From the IMG/VR virus record IMGVR_UViG_3300043429_000482, positions 1 through 28,006 of that record: DNA of 28,006 nt. One strand, 5' to 3'. Below the pieces are notes generated by a model. That model saw only the letters and a program-made list of their open reading frames with translations. It did no database searches and was not told where the DNA came from. This document shows positions 22,973 to 28,006 of this stretch, piece by piece. The position numbers were made by a program, and so were the translations under genes. Position 1 is the stretch's first letter. Each line of letters begins with the position of its first letter. The stretch comes from a virus.

Positions 22973-23854
22973 ATGCCATGCTACCAGCAGCCCTCGCGAC
23001 CGTGGCCCTACTCATACTCCCAGTCTAGTCCGGCGTCTTCCGGTTCCTACGCCACCGAAGCCGAGTGCCTGCAAGCCTGCAAGGAGGGCGCGTGCTGCGA
23101 AGGCACGACGTGCAGCGTCAAGCCGCAGTGCCAGTGCCAGGGGACGGGGAAGACGTTCAAGGGGGTGGGGACGACGTGTGAGCCGAATCCGTGCTTGTGT
23201 TGCTGTGAGTTTCTCGATGCTCGACCCTTCGGTCCTGTATTTTCGACAATCGCCTGCACCTCGCCCAACAACAGGCAAAGACGCGCGTGTGATCCGACTC
23301 CGCTAACAGTCACCGTGTCCGGAGTTGAAGACGCAGTGGTTGCCGACCTCGGAGGCGCATTATTTCTTTTGGGAGATTTTCAGGAAGTACCACATAAAGA
23401 CCTTTCTTTTGCCAATACGTCAGGACTGTCTGCGGAACTATGCGGACAGGGGGGCCTTTATGTTCAAGGTCCAGAAGATCAAATACCGGGCGGGTTTTGG
23501 ATTTACAGTTCAGTCCTTATTGTAGAAGCTTGGTTCTCGCCCTTTTCCATAACTGACGCTGGCGACGAAAGATGCGGCGCCGGCGATATAAGGTTGAATG
23601 TCCAGATTGCCTTGGCAAGACAGTGGCGGGTCGGAGCTTATAATATGCCATACTCATTGACATACGAGGGAAAACATACTCAAGCATGCGAGCCACTAGT
23701 TTCCTATGAAGGAGCGCAGAGCATGCTAAACGGAAAGCAGGTTGACGTTGCCTGCAACGGTTTTTTCCGTGAAGGGCCAGGTGGCATATTTGGTTCTTAT
23801 GCGGCAGAGACTCAAAACATTAAGGTCAGCTTTTCAGCCAACCCCCTCCCATGA
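22973..23854 (+). CDS. Cys-rich tail-tip protein, related to the preceding gene
   Basis: 293 residues. Thirteen Cys occur in the first ~80 residues: EAECLQACKEGACCEGTTC, QCQCQGTG, GVGTTCEPNPCLCCC. From memory this GACC..C...C...G.F.G.GT.C..NPC pattern occurs repeatedly in Planctomycetota surface-type proteins. LTVTVSGVEDAVVADLGG then parallels the preceding protein, so both share a Cys head plus a beta body. The part encoded by about 23320-23850 is visibly A/T-richer than everything around it, suggesting recent acquisition. ATG 22973 was chosen two bases after the previous stop; an upstream open frame is a shadow. A host-recognition role is plausible, not shown. Confidence 0.7.
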   Translation: MPCYQQPSRPWPYSYSQSSPASSGSYATEAECLQACKEGACCEGTTCSVKPQCQCQGTGKTFKGVGTTCEPNPCLCCCEFLDARPFGPVFSTIACTSPNNRQRRACDPTPLTVTVSGVEDAVVADLGGALFLLGDFQEVPHKDLSFANTSGLSAELCGQGGLYVQGPEDQIPGGFWIYSSVLIVEAWFSPFSITDAGDERCGAGDIRLNVQIALARQWRVGAYNMPYSLTYEGKHTQACEPLVSYEGAQSMLNGKQVDVACNGFFREGPGGIFGSYAAETQNIKVSFSANPLP

Positions 23855-24330
23855 TCCCCTGCCACCGCTCACACCTGGAGGCCCGTTGCCGCGAGCGTGG
23901 CTACACGCTCGACGAGGTGCTGCCGTGCGTCGTCTCGCAGGACGGCGACGAGTGGACGATCGACGTGGAGCACCCGGCGTACCCGAGGACGCCGAAGGCT
24001 GGGTATGAGCCGCCGCCCACGCCGCCGCCCCCCGACCTCTCCCGCGACGCCGCCGACGCCCCCGGCTTCTTGGCGAAAGTCCGAAACTTCGCCTCGGCCG
24101 CCGTATCCCATGTCGCCGCTGGGATGCCGACGTGTACCGACGAGGAGATCATCGCTCGTCACAACATCTGCCTGACGTGCGAGCACCTCAAGGACAACGC
24201 CTGCTCGCTCTGCGGCTGCCCCGTGGCGCGGGCGTTTGGGTACGTCAGCAAGCTCTCGTGGGCCGACCAGGAATGCCCGGCTGGTAAATGGGGGAAAATA
24301 GAGCGCAAGGCCCCCGAAAACCCGCATTGA
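23851..24330 (+). CDS. Phage protein with Cys-rich (zinc-ribbon-like) C-terminus
   Basis: 159 residues, ATGA overlap with the preceding gene. The N-terminal part (PCHRSHLEARCRERGYTLDE, VLPCVVSQDGDEWTIDVEHP) is a small conserved-looking domain, then a Pro-rich linker PPPTPPPPD. The C-terminal part has EIIARHNICLTCEHLKDNAC, SLCGCPVARAF and ECPAGKW, a set of Cys pairs like a zinc ribbon that recurs in phage proteins near tail fibres. It could be a tail-fibre-associated or structural metal-binding protein. Function is not known. Confidence 0.75.
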   Translation: MIPCHRSHLEARCRERGYTLDEVLPCVVSQDGDEWTIDVEHPAYPRTPKAGYEPPPTPPPPDLSRDAADAPGFLAKVRNFASAAVSHVAAGMPTCTDEEIIARHNICLTCEHLKDNACSLCGCPVARAFGYVSKLSWADQECPAGKWGKIERKAPENPH

Positions 24331-24361
24331 CACCTAACCCTACTAGGCGACACTACTACCT

Positions 24362-24610
24362 ATGGGCAAACGGAAGCCACCCGCCGACTTCATCTTCACC
24401 GATGACGACGAGGACGAGAACGTCACCGGGGGCGGCATCCCCGATGACGACGGATGGATTCACCTGGAGAAGCCTGCTGATGGATCTAGCCAAGGAGATT
24501 CTGGAGAGCGTAAGGCCGACGGAAGTAGGCCGCGGGTGGTTCGCCGCCCTCCCCGACGACCATCAAAACGCAATCCTCGAGGTCCGCGAAACGTGGCTGA
24601 AGACAAGTGA
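24362..24610 (+). CDS. Possible small acidic protein (doubtful)
   Basis: 82 residues. The first ~45 look natural (KRKPPADFIFTDDDEDENVT, then IPDDDGWIHLEKPADG); the rest is an Arg/Pro-rich run that overlaps the better-supported gene at 24480 in another frame and looks like a shadow translation. No ribosome site is visible. It may be a short real protein, or the front part of the next gene separated by a frameshift. Confidence 0.35.
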   Translation: MGKRKPPADFIFTDDDEDENVTGGGIPDDDGWIHLEKPADGSSQGDSGERKADGSRPRVVRRPPRRPSKRNPRGPRNVAEDK

Positions 24611-24725
24611 GTCGACCGGCGTGTCGGCCTCCCAGATGGCGAGGACGATCTGCCAGAAGCTCACTGCCCGCGGATTCAAAGTCCCAGGCTACCGCCAGGT
24701 GCAACGATGGCTGACCCGGAGCTGA
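24480..24725 (+). CDS. Small helix-turn-helix-like phage protein
   Basis: 81 residues from ATG 24480, with GGAG ten bases upstream. Sequence: DLAKEILESVRPTEVGRGWF, LPDDHQNAILEVRETWL, then SASQMARTICQKLTARGFKV and YRQVQRWLTRS. The last part has the look of a helix-turn-helix, with the recognition helix ending in QVQRWL. It could bind DNA as a small regulator. The end overlaps the metallophosphoesterase start by 19 bases. It opens the non-structural island. The longer frame from 24288 overlaps two genes and was not used. Confidence 0.65.
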   Translation: MDLAKEILESVRPTEVGRGWFAALPDDHQNAILEVRETWLKTSESTGVSASQMARTICQKLTARGFKVPGYRQVQRWLTRS

Positions 24726-25870
24726 CCGCCGACATCCTGGCGACCGCCGCGGCCGGAGCCGCCCCGAAGCCGGCCCCCGACGCCGAACAGGTGACGCAGC
24801 GGCGCGAGGGCGACACGCTCGAGGCCCGCAGCACGTCCAAGCGGATCAAGACGGTCGAAGACCTCCTCGCCCACATCGAGGCGGATATGACCCTCTACGA
24901 GGTCGCCGCCAGCGAGGCGACCTCGTGGCAAGTGGCGACGGCCGACTCCGACGGGCAGCCGACGGTCACCGAACTGCACCGCGTCTGGGTGCGGCTCAAG
25001 CCCAAGGCAGGCCCCGGCGTCAAGGAGGCCGTCGAGGCCATGATCGCCGCGGCGACCCGCGACATCCGCCGGCCGAAGGCCAAGGCCCACAAGGCGCCCC
25101 GAGGGCTCTGGAGCGTCCTCGTCATCAGCGACCTCCACATGGGCAGCCGGTCGTGGAGACACACTACCGGGTGCGACTACGACCTCGGGATCGCCAGCGA
25201 CATCGTCGCCAAGACGACGAGCAACCTGATCGAGCGCTCGGCTCGGATGCCGGTCACCCGCAGGACAATCGTCCTGGCCGGCGACACGATGCACTTCGAC
25301 ACGATCTCAGGCACAACGACCTCCGGCACATACCTGGACCGAGATTCCCGCATCCAGAAGACGATCGACGTGGCCGTGTCAGCGATCGTCGGCGCGATCG
25401 AGCTGTCTGCGGAAGGCGTCCAGACCGACGTGGTCATGGTGCCTGGCAACCACGATTCTGCGATGACCTGGGCGCTCCAGAAGATCCTGGTCGAGCGGTA
25501 TCGGGACGACAAGCGGGTCAGCGTCAATAAGGAGTTCACGAGCCGCAAGTACCTTTCTAGCGGGAAGACGCTCCTGGGCGTCACACACGGCGACAAGGCA
25601 AGGAAGCGGCTCGCGGGCATCATGGCTCTGGAAGCTGCCGAACAGTGGTCGACTTGCACCCACCGGGAGTGGCACGTCGGCCACCTCCACCACCAGGCCG
25701 CCGAGATCAGCACCATTGACGGGGTGATCATCCGAACCCACCCCACGGTGGTCCCTGGCGATGCGTGGCACGTCGAAAACGGCTTCATCGGGGCTGAGCG
25801 GGCCATGCAAGGTTTCGTCTACGCCCCCGAGGGCGGGCTGCTCGAACTCCACATGGCCTACGTCCGATGA
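24707..25870 (+). CDS. Calcineurin-like metallophosphoesterase with N-terminal helical domain
   Basis: 387 residues. The C-terminal two thirds contain the full two-metal phosphoesterase set: D142-L-H144 in VISDLHMGS, D193 in LAGDTMHFD, N248-H249-D250 in VPGNHDS, H294 in THGD, and H326/H328 in VGHLHH. It should cleave phosphate mono- or diesters, possibly in nucleic acid. The first ~130 residues have an Ala/Pro start and a helical KTVEDLLAHIEADMTLYEVA segment, perhaps DNA-binding. Phages carry such enzymes in replication or recombination clusters. The stop overlaps the dCMP deaminase start by 4 bases, and the start overlaps the HTH-like gene, so these belong to one unit. The substrate is unknown. 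Confidence 0.88.
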   Translation: MADPELTADILATAAAGAAPKPAPDAEQVTQRREGDTLEARSTSKRIKTVEDLLAHIEADMTLYEVAASEATSWQVATADSDGQPTVTELHRVWVRLKPKAGPGVKEAVEAMIAAATRDIRRPKAKAHKAPRGLWSVLVISDLHMGSRSWRHTTGCDYDLGIASDIVAKTTSNLIERSARMPVTRRTIVLAGDTMHFDTISGTTTSGTYLDRDSRIQKTIDVAVSAIVGAIELSAEGVQTDVVMVPGNHDSAMTWALQKILVERYRDDKRVSVNKEFTSRKYLSSGKTLLGVTHGDKARKRLAGIMALEAAEQWSTCTHREWHVGHLHHQAAEISTIDGVIIRTHPTVVPGDAWHVENGFIGAERAMQGFVYAPEGGLLELHMAYVR

Positions 25871-26349
25871 GCGACACCGAATGGCTGCGACTCGCCTGCC
25901 GCACCGCTGCCGAACTCTCGGATGACCCACGCACGCAGAATGGGGCCGCGCTCGTGGCGGCCGACGGCCGGCACGTCATCGGCTACAACCACGTCCCTCG
26001 CGGCGTGCGGCAGCACCAGCACCGGCTGACGGCCCCCGCCAAATACGCCTTCCTCGAGCACGCCGAGCGAGCGGCGATCTACGCGGCCGCCAGGGCCGGC
26101 ATCCAGACGGAGGGCGCCACCCTCTACTGCCCCTGGTTCGCCTGCCCCGACTGCGCCAGGGCCTTGATCTGCGCTGGCGTCAAAGAGGTCGTCGGCCTCG
26201 CCGGCCACCGGAATGCGACGCCAGAGCGGTGGCTGGGCAACATCATAGTCGCCGAGACCATGCTGGCCGAGGCGGGCGTCGCCATGCGGTGGCTGGCCGG
26301 TGCCGTGGGGGAGACGATCCTGTTCGATGGGAGGCGGTTCGCATGCTGA
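25867..26349 (+). CDS. dCMP/cytidine deaminase-family enzyme
   Basis: 160 residues. Zinc-dependent deaminase signature: H65-A-E67 in FLEHAERAAIY and C93-P-D-C96 in WFACPDCARAL, with the preceding core GAALVAADGRHVIGYNHVPR. The family converts dCMP to dUMP, feeding dTTP synthesis, though related members act on other cytidine substrates. It is followed by a deoxynucleoside monophosphate kinase (7-base overlap), which supports a nucleotide-supply role. Start by ATGA overlap with the phosphoesterase. No thymidylate synthase is present in the window. Confidence 0.85.
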   Translation: MSDTEWLRLACRTAAELSDDPRTQNGAALVAADGRHVIGYNHVPRGVRQHQHRLTAPAKYAFLEHAERAAIYAAARAGIQTEGATLYCPWFACPDCARALICAGVKEVVGLAGHRNATPERWLGNIIVAETMLAEAGVAMRWLAGAVGETILFDGRRFAC

Positions 26350-26879
26350 TCGGACTGTGCGGGGCCGCGGGGGCCGGGAAGAACACCGTGGCGGGCCTGC
26401 TCGTCGATGCCGACGGGCAGCCGTTCCTCCAGGTCGCCTTCGCCGACCCGCTCTACCAGTGCGTCTCCCTGATCACAGGGATGCCCGTGGAGCAGCTTCA
26501 GGACCGAAGCCTCAAGGAGCAGCCCATCGGCTGGCTAGACGGGAAGTCACCGCGTCAGCTCCTCCAAAGCCTCGGCACCGAGTGGGGCCGCGAGCTTGTT
26601 TGCCGTGAGATCTGGGTGCGGTCAACGATGGAGCGGATCAGGGGCGAGTCGCGGTCAGTGGTGATCACCGATGTGCGGTTCGACAACGAGGCCGAGGCCA
26701 TCGTCCAGGCCGGCGGCCAGGTCTGGCGGGTGGTGCGTGGCGGGCCGTCCTGCCTGGACGCCGCCGCCGCCGCCCACGCGAGCGAGGCCGGCGTCAGCGA
26801 CTATTTCGTCGCCAGAATCATCGCCAATGACGGCACCCTGGATGACCTCAAGGACGCCGTCGCCTCCGCTAAAATGTAA
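26343..26879 (+). CDS. Deoxynucleoside monophosphate kinase (T4 gp1-like)
   Basis: 178 residues from ATG 26343, overlapping the deaminase by 7 bases. P-loop GAAGAGKNT at 7-15 has the GK(D/N)T ending typical of phage dNMP kinases. Further family marks: VAFADPLYQCVSLITG, SPRQLLQSLGTEWGRE, and SVVITDVRFDNEAEAI. It phosphorylates dNMPs, probably including dTMP or dGMP, to diphosphates. With the deaminase it suggests that the phage raises host dNTP supply, or makes a modified nucleotide. An upstream in-frame extension (from 26229) is a shadow of the deaminase gene. Confidence 0.88.
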   Translation: MLIGLCGAAGAGKNTVAGLLVDADGQPFLQVAFADPLYQCVSLITGMPVEQLQDRSLKEQPIGWLDGKSPRQLLQSLGTEWGRELVCREIWVRSTMERIRGESRSVVITDVRFDNEAEAIVQAGGQVWRVVRGGPSCLDAAAAAHASEAGVSDYFVARIIANDGTLDDLKDAVASAKM

Positions 26880-26919
26880 TAAGGCTACTGCACAGCATTG
26901 TCCCCAGCGGAGGGCGCGA

Positions 26920-27231
26920 ATGAGCGACCAGCCCTTGTCACTCGTCGAGTCAGGAATCCGCGTGGCAGAGCGGTTCGGCGTGCCCCTCGTCCTGCTGGTT
27001 GTGATGGTCTGGTTCCTGCGGGACGCGGCGGTGACCCTCCACGGGACGGTCCTCGTGCCGATCGTGAAGAGCCACACCGAGTTCCTCGATTCGACGCGGG
27101 AGACGCTCGGGGAGATGGGCAAGGCCCAGCTCCAGCAGGCCGAGACGCTTCAGGAGCTGGCGGCGGGGCAGCGGGAAATCAAGCAGGCGGTCGTGCGGAA
27201 AAACGGCCTGGCCGGCGACCAGGGGCAGTGA
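26920..27231 (+). CDS. Small membrane protein, holin-like candidate
   Basis: 103 residues with a GGAGGG ribosome site just upstream. One clear membrane segment near the N-terminus (RFGVPLVLLVVMVWFL, about 19-34) is followed by a long charged helix with a coiled-coil look (STRETLGEMGKAQLQQAETL, QELAAGQREIKQAVV). A single membrane span plus cytoplasmic coiled coil fits BhlA-type holins or small phage membrane proteins. No endolysin gene lies next to it, so the lysis role is uncertain. Confidence 0.7.
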   Translation: MSDQPLSLVESGIRVAERFGVPLVLLVVMVWFLRDAAVTLHGTVLVPIVKSHTEFLDSTRETLGEMGKAQLQQAETLQELAAGQREIKQAVVRKNGLAGDQGQ

Positions 27232-27240
27232 GGTGAACCC

Positions 27241-27606
27241 TTGGCTGATTTCGTACAGCTCCCAGGAGAACTCAATATTCGCTGCGTCCGCGCAGACGAA
27301 GTGAATGTCGCGGTCAATCTGAACCGCGACGTGACGGGGCACACCTTTGAGTCCTACGTCTACAACGCGACCCAGATCTTCGGGCAGGGCGGCGTCGGCG
27401 GGCTGAGCGGCGTCGGCACGACCGTGACGGCCCCGACGATCGGGATCACGAACCTGACCGCGGGATCGATGATCATCGGCCTCACTGAGGCCCAGACGAG
27501 CCTCCTGAGCCCTGGCAACAGCTACCGATGGTATCTCCGCTGGGTGGCACCCGGTGAACTGACCAGGACGATCCTGGCCGGCACCGTCACGGCGGTGGCC
27601 CCATGA
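27241..27606 (+). CDS. Fibre-module adaptor-like protein, TTG start
   Basis: 121 residues. TTG at 27241 is preceded by GAGG (27230-27233) at 7 bases and gives a natural start ADFVQLPGELNIRCVRADEV. Beta-rich: VNVAVNLNRDVTGHTFESYV, VTAPTIGITNLTAGSMIIGL and SYRWYLRWVAPGELTR, resembling small proteins that carry phage fibres or baseplate pieces (BppU-like N-termini). It overlaps the fibre gene by 4 bases. Family not certain. Confidence 0.7.
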   Translation: MADFVQLPGELNIRCVRADEVNVAVNLNRDVTGHTFESYVYNATQIFGQGGVGGLSGVGTTVTAPTIGITNLTAGSMIIGLTEAQTSLLSPGNSYRWYLRWVAPGELTRTILAGTVTAVAP

Positions 27607-28006
27607 GCGAGATCAGCGTCGTTGTCGTCGGCTCGACGAGCGTCAACAGCGTCGTCGGTAATGGCGACACCGTGAATGTGTCGATCGTCGGCAACGGCGG
27701 TGCCGTCAATGTGGCCATCGGCGGCGTCTCGCCAGGCAATGCGACGGTCGTCTCAGGCACGCTGACGATCAACTCGACGACGACGCTCAACGCCGGCACG
27801 CCGGCCTACGCGAAGAACGTCGGCACTGCATACGCCGCCAAGATCGATCTCGGCATCCCGGCCGGGCCTGCCACGCTAGTCACGGTCGGGAATACCACGA
27901 CGCTCGCGGCCGGCTCAAACGCGACTGTCACAGGTACGGCCAACGGCAGCAATCTCACGTTGGCGTTCGGCATCCCGGCTGGCGTGGCCGGCACAAATGG
28001 CGTCAA
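27603..28006 (+). CDS. Tail fibre with Gly-rich repeats, partial at the right edge
   Basis: The frame from ATG 27603 is open to the window end (134 complete codons). Gly/Val/Asn/Ser/Thr-rich: SEISVVVVGSTSVNSVV, VNVSIVGNGGAVNVAIGG, then LGIPAGPATLVTVGN and FGIPAGVAGTNGV. The (L/F)GIPAG units, ending in a start of G-x-x-G, are typical of phage fibre repeats leading into collagen-like stretches. It begins by ATGA overlap with the adaptor-like gene. It probably contacts the host surface; most of it is missing. Confidence 0.75.
   Translation, partial: MSEISVVVVGSTSVNSVVGNGDTVNVSIVGNGGAVNVAIGGVSPGNATVVSGTLTINSTTTLNAGTPAYAKNVGTAYAAKIDLGIPAGPATLVTVGNTTTLAAGSNATVTGTANGSNLTLAFGIPAGVAGTNGV

Overview
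The window is one continuous, single-strand (+) block of a tailed-phage genome or prophage, high in GC, with genes packed so tightly that most starts overlap the preceding stop by 1-20 bases. The gene order is that of a long-tailed siphovirus with an HK97-type head: small terminase, large terminase, portal, prohead protease, major capsid protein, head-tail connectors, tail tube, frameshifted tail chaperone, tape measure, tail tip. No integrase, repressor, tRNA, CRISPR array or insertion sequence is visible, so temperate versus lytic cannot be decided. The host cannot be identified from the window. GC-rich codon use and a Cys-rich tail-tip motif (GACC...C...C...G.F.G.GT.C..NPC), which I associate from memory with Planctomycetota proteins, make a planctomycete-like host a weak guess.

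Layout. 134-2971: packaging genes, with a zinc-finger/PD-(D/E)XK nuclease inserted between the terminase subunits. 2973-8688: head genes (portal, a bacterioferritin-like protein, a composite prohead protease, major capsid protein, a probable decoration protein). 8764-9492: a glycosyltransferase. 9489-12166: connector, adaptor and tail-completion genes. 12204-13616: two related small tail-tube candidates and a G/GT tail chaperone pair with a -1 frameshift site. 13621-19653: a 2010-residue tape measure protein. 19653-24330: tail-tip and receptor-type proteins, several Cys-rich. 24362-26879: a non-structural island (small HTH-like protein, metallophosphoesterase, dCMP deaminase, deoxynucleoside monophosphate kinase). 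26920-28006: a small membrane protein (holin-like candidate) and the start of a fibre module that runs off the right edge.

The most unusual part is the head module. A bacterioferritin-fold gene with a partly lost diiron site sits between portal and protease and overlaps both. The protease carries two copies of a ~90-residue repeat and a four-cysteine motif resembling a HiPIP-type [4Fe-4S] site. Two metal-protein-like elements side by side in the capsid operon of an HK97-fold virus recall encapsulin nanocompartments, which use the same shell fold and carry ferritin-like cargo; this link is inference. Other points are a tape measure with eight 27-residue beta-alpha repeats, a structured 149-nt leader before the capsid gene, a hairpin that hides the ribosome-binding site of the glycosyltransferase, and a perfect 12-bp hairpin inside a tail-tube gene.
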